The notes: generated from the letters alone by a model not told the origin. 64,000 nucleotides of DNA from Streptomyces sp. NBC_01197 (GCF_036010505.1 NZ_CP108569.1:2854001-2918000); one strand, 5' to 3'. Positions 48,676 to 58,074 are shown, counted from the stretch's first letter. Numbers and translations are program-made.

Positions 48676-51483
48676 TCAGCTCACCGACCGGTAGGTGGCA
48701 ACGGCCTGTTCATAGATCTCGGTGACCTTGTCCCGCTGCGCTTCGGGGCCTATGACCTGCACGATGTGATAGCGGCCCGCGATAATCATGGCCACATTGC
48801 GGACGTACACCTCGCGTCCGCTGCTGTCCTGCCAGGTGAACTGCCCTTCGGCCATGGCCTGCTTGCCGACGTCTATGCGGCGCAGCCCCGAAGCGGACGA
48901 CCACGTGGAGTCACGGAACGGTTTGAGTTCCCGCTCCTTGTCGCGCTGGTACGCCATGGGATCGGCGCCTTCGTCCTTGACGCTGTCGCGGCCGGGAACG
49001 ACGACGAGCTCGAAGTCGCTGCCGACAAAACGCACCTGGCCGGCGTCGTTGACGGGACGGCGCTCCCAGTCCTTGGCCACCGCCACCTGAAACCCTTCGG
49101 GATCCTTGCGGATGGCGTAACCGGCCGCCGGTCCACCGCTGTCGGGCTCAGTGCCCTGCGGCGGCTGGGGCGTCCGGGCCGACCCGGACTGCTGGGAGTC
49201 TCCGGGGCCGCCGGACACCGGCGAGTTCCGCTGCCCGGACGCGGAGGCGGTCGGCACCGAACCGGGCGAACCGGCGTCGCCCTGCCGGGAGTCGTCGGCC
49301 TTGGGCATGAACTTCAGGGCGTACACGAGGGCGGCGACCAGGACCACCAGGATGACGACAAGCAGGGTACGGCCGAGTGAGCGCGGCTTCGCGTCCGGCC
49401 CGGGCCGGCGGCCCGCAGGTGCGGAACGCTCGGACAGGCCCGCCGCCACGGAGTGCATCGGCTGCGCGGGCTGCACCGGCCGCCCGGCCCCGGCCAGACC
49501 CTGCTCCCTCCTGCGGCTGCCCCTCCGCTGCTGGCGGTGACGGCCGTGGACACCGTCCCCACCGGAGTTGCGACGGCGCCGCCGTACGAGCTCACCCCTG
49601 CGCCGTACGATCGGCAGCCGCGTGGCGTCGACCGGCGGGACCGGGACGATCCCCTGCCCGGCGTCGGGCTCGGGCGCCGACCGCACCAGCGAGCGCAGCC
49701 AGCCGCGCAGCTCCTCTATGTCCGGGCGCTCCGTGGGGTCCTGACGCAGCAGCGACTCGACGACGGGCCTCAGCGGGCCGCACTCCTCGGCGAAGGCGGG
49801 CGGTTCGGCGCAGACCAGCTGGACGAGTTCGGCGGCGCTATCCTCCGGGTACGGGGCGTGGCCCTGCACGGCCCGGAAGAGCAGCGCACCAAGCGCCCAC
49901 AGATCGGTGGCGGGCCCGACCGGGGCGGCGAGCTGCCAGTTGCCGTGGACGGGGCCCGCCTGCTCGGGCGCCCACCGTTCGGTGACGGCGCCCACGACGG
50001 TGATACGCGCCTGCCGGGCCCGCTCGGCGGCGAGCGGAGTCCCAGGCCCGCGGCGCGGGGTCACCGCGGTTCCAGTGTCCTGATCCCACCCTTCGGGCAC
50101 AGCGGCGGCCGCCCGGGGGCGGGGGGTACCGGGGTCGTTGGCACTCCGGTGGGGGGCGGCCCGGTCTTGGGCTGTCCGGTCTTGGGCTGTCCGGTCTTGG
50201 GTTGCCCGGTCTTGGGCTGTCCGGTCTTGGATGGCCCGGTCTTGGGCCTGCTCGTGGGCGTTGCGGCCCTGAACCGCACTGCTCTGCGCTGCCCGTTCCT
50301 GCGCCTCCCGGTCGTGGGCGCCGCGCAGGTCGTCGGCGCGCATGCCGTCCCCGGCGCCGGAACGCGGCTGTGCTCCGTGCCAGAAGCCGGCCGCTTCCTG
50401 CCGTCCGGGCTGCGAGGGCCCCGACGCCGGACGCTGGACGGGGAAGGCCCCGGTGTCACTCCCCTGCTCGTCCCCGCTGACGCGTGCCGCGGCCCGTGCA
50501 CCCGCACGGTAGGCGGCGATGGCACCGGCCCGGGCAGCACGGACGTCCCCCGCCGAAACCCCGCCACCACCCCTGTCGGCGGGCGCTTCGGGCTCCTGTC
50601 CGGAGGCGCCCGGCGCGTCCTGCAACTGGTCGTACATCCGGCCGCCCGGCTGCCCGCGCCGCTCGCCCTGGGTGTAACCGGGCGGCAGCGCAGGCCCGGC
50701 CGGGAGCCTCTCCGCGCCCTCAGCCCGGTACGGGTCCCCCTCGCCACCTGCGTCGTACAGCTCCACCGCGCCATCCGCTCCCGGCCCGGCCGGGGAATCG
50801 GGCCCGAGGCTCCCGCCCGCTCCAGCGGTCGGCAGCGATAACTCCGCGGCCGGCACCGGGTCATAACCGCACAGTGCCTCCTCGGCCGCTCCTGCCGCGA
50901 GCCCGGTCAGGACCACACGGCCGTCGTCGCAGACCAGCACGGTCCGGGCGGTGATATTGCGATGAGTCCACCCGTGGGCGTGCAGCGCCCGCAGGGCGGT
51001 GAGCACGTCGGAGGCGATCTCCGCCGCGCGGTACGGGTTCAGGGGGCGCTCGGCGAGTATCGCGGCCAGAGGTGTGGCCTCGACCAGTTCGCTCACCACC
51101 CAGAGCGACCCGCCCTCCGCGAAGACGTCGAAGACCTGGTCCAGCCTGGGGTGGTCGGGAATCTGCGCTGCGGACTGCGCCGCCTCGATGGCCCGCCGTA
51201 CCGCGGGGTCGGCGGGCCTGCGGGTGGTACGGGACGACGCACGACGCGTTTCGGAAACCCCAGCCCCCGGACCGCCGACCGACCCGCCGCCGAAGCCCGT
51301 CCCCGCGCCGCTCTCATCGAGCATCTCCGCGTCCACGACCTCGGGCAACGGCACCTGCCGGACGAGGACTTCCTGACCGCTGTAGGTGTCGAACGCGCGG
51401 ATCTCCGCAGGCTCGAACTCGTCACCGGGCAGCAGCGGAAGGCGGTAGCGGTCGGCAAGGACCCTTCCCGCGTACTCATCCAC
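48676..51483 (-). CDS. Membrane pseudokinase of the kinase cluster
   Basis: 935 residues from GTG 51483, with GGGGAGG five bases upstream. It has the kinase fold pattern but degenerate catalysis: the ATP-binding Lys position reads VLVRQ (Arg42), HRD is HRN (GWTHRNITARTVL, Asn176), and DFG is GLA (VVLTGLAAG, residues 194-196). No glycine-rich loop is visible. A long Asp/Gln/Arg/Thr-rich insert follows (about residues 260-480), including a 15-bp coding repeat. Then come a C-lobe-like part (DLWALGALLFRAVQG), an Arg-rich segment, one membrane helix (TLLVVILVVLVAALVYALKF) and the external domain (GYAIRKDPEGFQVAVAKDWE, GQFTWQDSSGRE). Probably a non-catalytic partner or sensor for the neighbouring kinases. 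Confidence 0.9.
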   Translation of the reverse strand: MDEYAGRVLADRYRLPLLPGDEFEPAEIRAFDTYSGQEVLVRQVPLPEVVDAEMLDESGAGTGFGGGSVGGPGAGVSETRRASSRTTRRPADPAVRRAIEAAQSAAQIPDHPRLDQVFDVFAEGGSLWVVSELVEATPLAAILAERPLNPYRAAEIASDVLTALRALHAHGWTHRNITARTVLVCDDGRVVLTGLAAGAAEEALCGYDPVPAAELSLPTAGAGGSLGPDSPAGPGADGAVELYDAGGEGDPYRAEGAERLPAGPALPPGYTQGERRGQPGGRMYDQLQDAPGASGQEPEAPADRGGGGVSAGDVRAARAGAIAAYRAGARAAARVSGDEQGSDTGAFPVQRPASGPSQPGRQEAAGFWHGAQPRSGAGDGMRADDLRGAHDREAQERAAQSSAVQGRNAHEQAQDRAIQDRTAQDRATQDRTAQDRTAQDRAAPHRSANDPGTPRPRAAAAVPEGWDQDTGTAVTPRRGPGTPLAAERARQARITVVGAVTERWAPEQAGPVHGNWQLAAPVGPATDLWALGALLFRAVQGHAPYPEDSAAELVQLVCAEPPAFAEECGPLRPVVESLLRQDPTERPDIEELRGWLRSLVRSAPEPDAGQGIVPVPPVDATRLPIVRRRGELVRRRRRNSGGDGVHGRHRQQRRGSRRREQGLAGAGRPVQPAQPMHSVAAGLSERSAPAGRRPGPDAKPRSLGRTLLVVILVVLVAALVYALKFMPKADDSRQGDAGSPGSVPTASASGQRNSPVSGGPGDSQQSGSARTPQPPQGTEPDSGGPAAGYAIRKDPEGFQVAVAKDWERRPVNDAGQVRFVGSDFELVVVPGRDSVKDEGADPMAYQRDKERELKPFRDSTWSSASGLRRIDVGKQAMAEGQFTWQDSSGREVYVRNVAMIIAGRYHIVQVIGPEAQRDKVTEIYEQAVATYRSVS
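50163..50252 (-). repeat. 15-bp coding repeat in the pseudokinase gene
   Basis: Six units of GGTCTTGGGCTGTCC or close variants, in frame, encoding repeats of DRTAQ/DRATQ/DRAIQ in a disordered insert. Confidence 0.85.
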
Positions 51484-51616
51484 GACGCCTCCCCGGAGCG
51501 CGCTGTTCCCTGGTCTCAGGGACCACATCAACCCGCATCAAACCGTCAAATGCGGTCGATTACAGGCCGATTGCGGCTGCGTACGGTCCGCGCTCTCTCA
51601 CAATACGTGCCCTGGG

Positions 51617-53527
51617 TCACTTCTTGGGAGCGAACGTCTTGAACGCCGTATTACGCAGCGTGGTGCACTCGCCGCCGTTCCAGTCGCTCGCCTTGCAGCT
51701 GATCATGATGGAGTAGCCGCGCTTGGCGTCCACCTTGAATCCCCGGTTCAGTACCCGGACCCGCTGGCCGTTCTGGTCACGCTCGAACGACCAGTCTGCG
51801 ACGGTCGGATAGCCGTTGTACTCGACCTTGTGTATGCCGAGGTGGTGGTAACCGCCGACGCTGGCGGACAGACCACCGACCGCTGCCTGCCATGCGGCGG
51901 CCGCGTCGTCCTTGGGCGAGTCGTTGAAGTCGATCTGGACGCGCGGGAAGCCACCCCTGGACTTGTTGTAGATCCCGCCCGAGCTCACACCCGCTATGGC
52001 CGTCCGGTGGAAGCCGGCGGGCATGGCCATCGTGAAGCGGAACCTGCCGTCCGTCACCTTCTTGTACCCGCTGGGCAGCGCGTCACCGGCGGGCGGCGTG
52101 TAACGGTTGTCGTCGGGCGAGGGCGACGGGCTGTCACCGCTCTTCCCGTTGCCCTGATCGCCGTTCTTCCCCTGGTCGCCCGTCTTCCCCTTGTCCGCGC
52201 TCTTGTCGTCGTTCTTGCTGTCGCCCCCGGCCGTCGCACCACTCGAAGCGCTCTTGTCGCCCTTGGACTTGCCCTGATTGTCCTTGCCGCTGTTTCCGTT
52301 GAGAGCGAAGGCGAAGACCGTTCCGAGCACCGCGAGTGCGACAACGGCCGCGATTATCACCAGAGTGCGACGCGGTACGACATCGGTGAGCGGCGCCCTG
52401 ACCCGGGCGGGCGGCCCGGCCGGTACCGTGGCCGGCCTGGCCGGAGCGGGCTCGGACCTGGCGTTCCGTACGGAGTTCAGCGCGCTGCGCACCCGGTCGG
52501 CCGCAGCGGTGTCCCTGAGCTTCTGAGGCTCCCTGGCAGGCCGGGGCTCCTTGGCGGGCTTGGGCGCCTTGACGGGCTTCGCGGGTCTGGACTCCTCCGC
52601 GTCCCCGGGCTCGTCGGGAACAGGCGGCAGCGGCACCACACGCGTCGCGTCGGCCGCGACCGGCTCGGCAGCGGCCTCCGGTACGTCCGGGGCGTGGATC
52701 ACGTCGTTCAGCAGTCGGCGGGCACCCGCGTCGTCGAGGCGCTGGTCCGGATCCTTGGCGAGCAGACCGTAGATGACCTCCGACAGGGCTCCCGCGTTCT
52801 TCGGCGGGTCCAGCGGTTCGGTCATCACCGCGGTGAGGGTCGCGATGGCCGACCCCTTGTCGTACGGCGGCACGCCCTCGACGCTCGCGTACAGCAGCCC
52901 GCCCAGTGACCACAGGTCGGCCGGCGGGCCGGGCTTGTGGCCGCGCGCCCGCTCGGGCGAGATGTACGAGGGGGCGCCGACCAGCATCCCGGTCGAGGTC
53001 ACCGACGGGTCGCCCTCGACCTGGGCGATCCCGAAGTCGGTCAGCACGACCCGGCCGTCCTCGGCGATCAGCACGTTGGACGGCTTCACATCGCGGTGCA
53101 GGATGCCCTCACGGTGCGCGAGGCGCAGCACATCGAGAATGGCGAGGCCCACCTCGGCCGCGCGGACCGGCGTGAGGACGCCTTTCTCCCGTACCAACTC
53201 GGCCAGCGAGCAGCCCTCGACGAGCTCCATGACGATCCACGGCCGGTCGTCCTCGTCGACCACGTCGTAGACAGTGACCGCTCCGTTGTTACGGATCCGG
53301 GCGATCGCCTTGGCCTCGCGCAGCGTACGCGTCACGAGTCTGCGCTTCTCGTCCTCGTCGATGGCCGAGGGGAAACGCAGCTCCTTCACCGCGACGGTGC
53401 GGCCGAGTGTCTCGTCCACAGCCCGCCAGACGGTGCCCATGCCGCCCTTGCCGAGCACCCCCCCGAGCCGGTACCGCCCCGCCAGGAGGCGCCCCTTGGT
53501 GTCCTTCGCCTGCTCCGCCTCCGACAT
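51617..53527 (-). CDS. Membrane Ser/Thr protein kinase 1 of the cluster
   Basis: 636 residues from ATG 53527. Intact kinase domain: GKGGMGTVWRAVD, VAVKELRFPS, HRDVKPSNVLIAEDG, LTDFGIAQVEGD, VGAPSYISPERARG and DLWSLGGLLYASV. A Lys/Pro/Ala-rich linker (KPVKAPKPAKEPRPAREPQK) leads to one membrane helix (TLVIIAAVVALAVLGTVFAF). A charged Gly/Asp/Lys spacer follows, then an external domain with GYKKVTDGRFRFTMAMPAGF and YPTVADWSFERDQNGQR, a more distant version of the domain in the other three. First gene of the leftward run; the pseudokinase gene starts 133 bp after its stop. Confidence 0.94.
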   Translation of the reverse strand: MSEAEQAKDTKGRLLAGRYRLGGVLGKGGMGTVWRAVDETLGRTVAVKELRFPSAIDEDEKRRLVTRTLREAKAIARIRNNGAVTVYDVVDEDDRPWIVMELVEGCSLAELVREKGVLTPVRAAEVGLAILDVLRLAHREGILHRDVKPSNVLIAEDGRVVLTDFGIAQVEGDPSVTSTGMLVGAPSYISPERARGHKPGPPADLWSLGGLLYASVEGVPPYDKGSAIATLTAVMTEPLDPPKNAGALSEVIYGLLAKDPDQRLDDAGARRLLNDVIHAPDVPEAAAEPVAADATRVVPLPPVPDEPGDAEESRPAKPVKAPKPAKEPRPAREPQKLRDTAAADRVRSALNSVRNARSEPAPARPATVPAGPPARVRAPLTDVVPRRTLVIIAAVVALAVLGTVFAFALNGNSGKDNQGKSKGDKSASSGATAGGDSKNDDKSADKGKTGDQGKNGDQGNGKSGDSPSPSPDDNRYTPPAGDALPSGYKKVTDGRFRFTMAMPAGFHRTAIAGVSSGGIYNKSRGGFPRVQIDFNDSPKDDAAAAWQAAVGGLSASVGGYHHLGIHKVEYNGYPTVADWSFERDQNGQRVRVLNRGFKVDAKRGYSIMISCKASDWNGGECTTLRNTAFKTFAPKK

Positions 53528-53579
53528 GCGTCCCCTCTGCGTTCAACCCGCCCTGGCAGAGCGTCCATTGTCTCTCACT

Positions 53580-53601
53580 CCGGCACCGATGATGGTGCCG
53601 G
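53580..53601. promoter_or_regulatory. Perfect dyad upstream of the first kinase gene
   Basis: CCGGCACC (53580-53587) and GGTGCCGG (53594-53601) flank GATGAT, 53 bp before the ATG. A GACAAT sequence downstream on the minus strand could be the -10, so the dyad may be an operator of the cluster. Confidence 0.4.
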
Positions 53602-53914
53602 GTCCGTGGGCGACCATCATGGGCCATACGGGAGGCGTTTCCTGCCACGCCGGTGTCCCACCTGCCGCTCGCCACCGCGGCTGACGCCAGTACCACTCGG
53701 CAGCACCGCCCAGTCCCTGCCCGGAGAACCCGAGGTCAAGCAGGCGTACGGCGCCCTCCCACCCGCACACACCACCATCCCCCCGGGCCCCACCCGGCTC
53801 GGTCGGGCCAAGCCCCCATGCCTGGAAACAGCCGTTCCCAATAAGGAGTTCCACCAGCTCCGTCCGGCCCTGCCAAAGCCATTCCCGAGCGGCCGCACCC
53901 CACCCGCTCACCCG

Positions 53915-53947
53915 CTCACTCACTCACTCACTCACTCACTCACTCAC
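53915..53947. repeat. CTCA tetranucleotide microsatellite
   Basis: Eight exact CTCA units plus one base, about 50 bp after the glpD stop and antisense to no gene. Uncommon in high-GC genomes and likely variable between strains. Confidence 0.9.
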
Positions 53948-53998
53948 AGCAACCCATCAGCCCACTCCCCCGTCCACTCACCGACCCCCTCCAGTTGC

Positions 53999-55708
53999 TC
54001 ACTCCAGCGGCACGATGTCCGGCGCCCCCAGCCGCGCCGCGTCCGCCGTCAGGTCGTCCGGCTGACGCTGCGACTCCCGCTCCGCCTCGACTCGCTTCTC
54101 GTAGTGCTCGATCTCCGCCTCGACGCGGTTCTTGTCCCAGCCCAGCACCGTGGCCATCAGCTCGGCCGCCTCCCGCGCGCTGCGCGTGCCCCGGTCGAAC
54201 GTCTCGATCGAGATGCGCGTGCGCCGGGTGAGTGCGTCGTCCAGGTGCCTGGCCCCTTCGTGCGAGGCCGCATAGACGATCTCCGCCCGCAGGTAGTCGT
54301 CCGCGCCGCCCAGCGGTTCGCCCAGCGACGGGTCCTCGGTGATGAGGTCGAGGACCTCCTGAGTCATCGCACCGAAGCGGTTCAGCAGGTGTTCCACCCT
54401 GGCCACATGCAGGCCCGTCCGCTTGGCGATGCGCGCCCGCGCGTTCCACAGCGCGTTGTACCCCTCGGCGCCGATCAGCGGCACATTCTCCGTGACGCAC
54501 TCGGCGACCCGCTGGTCCAGACCGTGCACCGCCTCGTCCACCGCGTCCTTCGCCATCACGCGGTAGGTCGTGTACTTCCCGCCCGCGACGACCACGAGCC
54601 CCGGCACCGGATGCGCCACCGTGTGCTCCCGCGAGAGCTTGCTGGTCGCGTCGGACTCCCCGGCCAGCAGGGGCCGCAGGCCGGCGTAAACGCCCTGCAC
54701 GTCGTCGCGCGTCAGCGGCACGGCGAGCACCGAGTTGACGTGTTCGAGCAGATAGTCGATGTCGGCGCTGGACGCGGCCGGATGCGCCTTGTCGAGGTCC
54801 CAGTCCGTGTCCGTGGTCCCCACGATCCAGTGGCGCCCCCACGGGATCACGAACAGCACCGACTTCTCGGTCCGCAGGATGAGCCCGGTCGTCGAGTGGA
54901 TCCGGTCCTTCGGTACGACCAGATGGATCCCCTTCGAGGCACGCACGTGGAACTGCCCGCGCTCCGCGATCAGCCCCTGGGTGTCGTCCGTCCACACCCC
55001 CGTGGCGTTGACGACCTGCTTGGCGCGGATCTCGTACTCCCCACCGCCCTCGACGTCCTGCACCCGCGCACCGACGACCCGCTCGCCCTCCCGCAGGAAG
55101 CCGGTCACCTTGGCCCGGTTCGCCACCAGTGCGCCGTAGCTCGCGGCCGTCCGCGCCAGCGTCGCCACATAACGCGCGTCGTCCATCTGCGCGTCGTAGT
55201 ACTGCAATGCGCCGACCAGCGCGTCCTTCTTCAGCGCCGGCGCCACCCGCAGCGCGTGCTTACGTGTCAGATGCCGGTGCAGCGGCAGCCCGCGGCCGTG
55301 TCCGGACGAGACCGACATGGCGTCGTACAGCGCGACACCCGAGCCCGCGTACCAGCGCTCCCAGCCCTTGTGCTGCAGCGGGTAGAGGAAGGGCACCGGC
55401 TTCACCAAGTGGGGTGCCAGCCGCTCAAGAAGCAGCCCGCGCTCCTTCAGCGCCTCCCGTACGAGCGCGAAGTCGAGCATCTCCAGATAGCGCAGGCCGC
55501 CGTGGATGAGCTTGCTCGACCGGCTCGACGTCCCCGACGCCCAGTCCCTCGCTTCGACCAGGCCGGTCGCCAGCCCGCGCGTCGCGGCGTCCAGCGCCGT
55601 CCCCGTGCCGACCACACCGCCCCCCACGACCAGTACGTCCAGTTCACGCTCGGCCATCCCGGCGAGCGCCTGTGCGCGCTCCTCGGGCCCCAGTGTCGCT
55701 GTCCTCAC
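53999..55708 (-). CDS. glpD: Glycerol-3-phosphate dehydrogenase, FAD-dependent
   Basis: 569 residues from GTG 55708 (CGGGAGG five bases upstream); a longer start at 55753 lacks such a site. FAD-binding motif DVLVVGGGVVGTGTALDAAT at the start, then SSRSSKLIHGGLRYLEMLDF, a GlpD signature. Later come TTDTDWDLD, VPLTRDDVQGVYAGLRPLL and GGKYTTYRVMAKDAVDEAV, and the C-terminal helical domain (LNRFGAMTQEVLDLI). It oxidises glycerol-3-phosphate to dihydroxyacetone phosphate at the membrane face, passing electrons to quinone. No glpF/glpK genes adjoin it here. Divergent from the nucleotide-sugar dehydrogenase gene. Confidence 0.96.
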   Translation of the reverse strand: MRTATLGPEERAQALAGMAERELDVLVVGGGVVGTGTALDAATRGLATGLVEARDWASGTSSRSSKLIHGGLRYLEMLDFALVREALKERGLLLERLAPHLVKPVPFLYPLQHKGWERWYAGSGVALYDAMSVSSGHGRGLPLHRHLTRKHALRVAPALKKDALVGALQYYDAQMDDARYVATLARTAASYGALVANRAKVTGFLREGERVVGARVQDVEGGGEYEIRAKQVVNATGVWTDDTQGLIAERGQFHVRASKGIHLVVPKDRIHSTTGLILRTEKSVLFVIPWGRHWIVGTTDTDWDLDKAHPAASSADIDYLLEHVNSVLAVPLTRDDVQGVYAGLRPLLAGESDATSKLSREHTVAHPVPGLVVVAGGKYTTYRVMAKDAVDEAVHGLDQRVAECVTENVPLIGAEGYNALWNARARIAKRTGLHVARVEHLLNRFGAMTQEVLDLITEDPSLGEPLGGADDYLRAEIVYAASHEGARHLDDALTRRTRISIETFDRGTRSAREAAELMATVLGWDKNRVEAEIEHYEKRVEAERESQRQPDDLTADAARLGAPDIVPLE

Positions 55709-55925
55709 TGCTGCCTCCCGTTGATCAGGCCGCCGAAGCGGTGTCCGGTGCACCCTCGATTCTGTCCGCGATCTCCCACTTCAGCCACCGCCTGTGGACA
55801 ACACACGGACACCCCGGCCCGCCCAATACCGCAAATCGGTCATATTTACTCCTAACCTGACATTGCGCTGTCCACAGGACTTGCGCACTCGTCCCCCTCC
55901 GGCTATTGGGAAGGACGGATCACCC

Positions 55926-57176
55926 ATGCCCGCAGATCTCGCCGTGATCGGACTCGGCCACCTCGGCCTGCCGCTCGCCCAGGCCGCCGTCGCCACCGGC
56001 CTCGTAACCATCGGTTACGACACCGACCCGCGCCGGCTGCTGCAACTCGCCGCCGGCCACACCCCCGTCGACGGCTCCCTCAGCGCGGCCGACATCCGCC
56101 GGATGCTCTCGGGGGGCTTCCGGCCCGTCACCGATCCGGCCGAACTGGGCCGGGTCCGTACCGCCGTCATCTGCGCACCCACCCCACTGGGTGAGGACCG
56201 GGCACTCGACCTGGCACCCGTCACCGAAGCGACCCGCGCACTCGCCGCCAGACTCCGCCCGCACACCACCGTCATCGTCGAATCGGCCGTCTACCCGGGC
56301 ACCACGGAGGAAATCCTGCGCCCGCTCCTGGAGGAGGGCTCAGGGCTGCGGGCCGGCCGGGACTTCCACCTCGCCTACTCCCCCAGCCGACTCGACCCCG
56401 GCAACCGGACCCACCCGTACGCTGCGACCCCCAAAGTCATCGGCGGCCTGACCCCCGCCTGCACCGAATCCGCCGCCGCCTTCTACGGCCGGTTGAGTGA
56501 CAAGGTCGTACGGGCCCGCGGCCCCCGCGAGGCCGAAATGACCAAACTGCTCGAAACCAACTACCGGCACGTCAACATCGCCCTGGTCAACGAGATGGCC
56601 GTGCTCTGCCACGAGCTGGGCGTCGACCTCTGGGACGTCATCCGCTGCGCCGAGACGAAACCCTTCGGCTTCCAGCCGTTCCGCCCCGGCCCCGGTGTCG
56701 GCGGCCACGGCGTCCCCGTCGACACAGCGGGCCCCCCGCACACCGTTCGCCCGCTGCGCATGGTCGAAATCGCCCAGCAGGTGAACGACCGGATGCCGCA
56801 GTACGTCATCCAGCGCTGCGCCACCCTCCTCAACGAGCACGGCAAGTCGGCGCGCGGCGCCCGCGTGCTGCTCCTCGGCGTCACCTACAAGCCCGACCTG
56901 GCCGACCGGCAGAACTCCCCGGCGGGCGAGATCGCCCGCCGGCTGATGGACCTGGGCGCGTCGGTGAGTTACCACGACCCGTACGTCCCGGACTGGCGCA
57001 TCCGCGACGTGCCGGTGCCCCGCGCGGACTCCCTCTACGAGGCGGCGGCGGGCGCGGACCTGACGGTGCTGCTCCAGCACCACCGTACGTACGACCTCCA
57101 GGGCCTCGCGGTGAAGGCCCAACTCCTGCTGGACACCAGGGGAGCGACCCCGGTGGGAGCCGCCCACCGGCTGTGA
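55926..57176 (+). CDS. UDP-sugar dehydrogenase homologue with catalytic Cys replaced by Gly
   Basis: 416 residues from ATG 55926 (GAAGGA upstream). NAD-binding start LAVIGLGHLGLPLAQAAVAT; central LLETNYRHVNIALVNEMAVL; then GPGVGGHGVPVDTAG. In UDP-glucose/UDP-ManNAc dehydrogenases this position is GHC, and the Cys forms the thioester for the second oxidation; here codon 56709-56711 is GGC (Gly262). The following loop (normally PVDPSYLSW) is also altered and short. The C-terminal domain (LLLGVTYKPDLADRQNSPAG) is normal. It may be a structural or alternative-function paralogue. No other sugar genes are adjacent. Confidence 0.9.
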   Translation: MPADLAVIGLGHLGLPLAQAAVATGLVTIGYDTDPRRLLQLAAGHTPVDGSLSAADIRRMLSGGFRPVTDPAELGRVRTAVICAPTPLGEDRALDLAPVTEATRALAARLRPHTTVIVESAVYPGTTEEILRPLLEEGSGLRAGRDFHLAYSPSRLDPGNRTHPYAATPKVIGGLTPACTESAAAFYGRLSDKVVRARGPREAEMTKLLETNYRHVNIALVNEMAVLCHELGVDLWDVIRCAETKPFGFQPFRPGPGVGGHGVPVDTAGPPHTVRPLRMVEIAQQVNDRMPQYVIQRCATLLNEHGKSARGARVLLLGVTYKPDLADRQNSPAGEIARRLMDLGASVSYHDPYVPDWRIRDVPVPRADSLYEAAAGADLTVLLQHHRTYDLQGLAVKAQLLLDTRGATPVGAAHRL

Positions 57177-57421
57177 CCCCGGGTGCGGACCGGTCAGTCC
57201 GACTGCACATGACGACTACTCAGGCCGACTGCCCGTGCCACCGCTCACGCCGGCTGCTGATGTCGGCCACTCGGGCCGGATATTCAGAGCGGCCACTCAG
57301 GGCGGTCGGCCACCTGTGAACACCGTGTGTGGATTTCATGTGTGGATGTCGGTGCGGACTGCTAGCGTGCGGCGTTCGCTTCTCGCACAGCCGTGCGTAT
57401 CCATCCCAGGGGGATCCCGCC

Positions 57422-57916
57422 ATGACCCAGCCCGTGCCACCGCCCCATACGCCGGACCCGTCCTCGTACCCGCCGCCGGACTTCGGCTACCCGATGGCGC
57501 CGCAGGCCGCCCCGGCGAAGGTCAACATCGCGGGCGGCATCGTGGCCGCCGTGCTCACGGCCCTGGTGGTGGGCGCGGCGTACGGGGGCATCCTCGGCGC
57601 CACCAAGCACGAGTTCGGTTACGCGGCCGTCGCCGTGGGGTTCATCATCGGCTTCGCCGCGGGCAAGGTGGGCGGCGACCATGTCGGGCTCGCGGCCGTC
57701 GGCGCCGTCCTGTCACTGGCGTCCGTGTACTTCGGGCAGCTGCTGGGCGAGGCGATCATCGCGTCCAAGCAGCTCCCGGTCTCCGTCGCTGAGCTGTTCT
57801 TCCAGCACTTCGGCCTGCTCAACGACGCCTGGCGGGCCGATGCGGACTTCCTCAGTTACCTCTTCATCGCGATCGCCGTGGGGGCGTCCTTCGCCGGCAT
57901 GAAGCGGGCCCTCTGA
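57422..57916 (+). CDS. Small membrane protein, Pro-rich start and four helices
   Basis: 164 residues from ATG 57422, with AGGGGGA upstream. Residues 1-30 are Pro/Tyr-rich (PVPPPHTPDPSSYPPPDFGY). Hydrophobic segments follow: IAGGIVAAVLTALVVGAAYG, YAAVAVGFIIGFAAGKVGG, VGLAAVGAVLSLASVYFG and FLSYLFIAIAVGASFAGM. This layout is common in Streptomyces membrane proteins of unknown role. No partner gene is obvious. The gap before it (57177-57421) shows no gene. A hairpin after the stop separates it from guaB3. Confidence 0.85.
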   Translation: MTQPVPPPHTPDPSSYPPPDFGYPMAPQAAPAKVNIAGGIVAAVLTALVVGAAYGGILGATKHEFGYAAVAVGFIIGFAAGKVGGDHVGLAAVGAVLSLASVYFGQLLGEAIIASKQLPVSVAELFFQHFGLLNDAWRADADFLSYLFIAIAVGASFAGMKRAL

Positions 57917-57998
57917 CGGCAGGCGCTCCGACGGCGGACGCCGCGAGTACCCAGCCTTACGAAGCACCCAACGCCCAGCACGAAGCACCCACCACGAA

Positions 57999-58024
57999 GC
58001 CCGGACCGCAGCTTCGGTCCGGGC
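57999..58024. terminator. Hairpin terminator between the small membrane protein and guaB3
   Basis: GCCCGGACCG (57999-58008) and CGGTCCGGGC (58015-58024) pair perfectly around CAGCTT. It serves both convergent genes. Confidence 0.7.
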
Positions 58025-58074
58025 CTGCGTAGGGCGCGACGTGTGCGGTACCAGCCCGGTACCGCCCCGTCGGC

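Larger units (their letters stand above)
53528..53998. other. Gap between glpD and the kinase cluster
   Basis: About 470 bp. It contains an 8-bp inverted repeat (53580-53601) just upstream of the kinase start, a (CTCA)8 microsatellite near glpD and otherwise no gene-like sequence. Confidence 0.5.

Noticed and set aside
52937..55855. A 972-codon open frame on the plus strand
   Set aside because: It is antisense to the first kinase gene and glpD. Its translation is Arg/His/Pro-rich without motifs, the usual shadow of high third-position GC.
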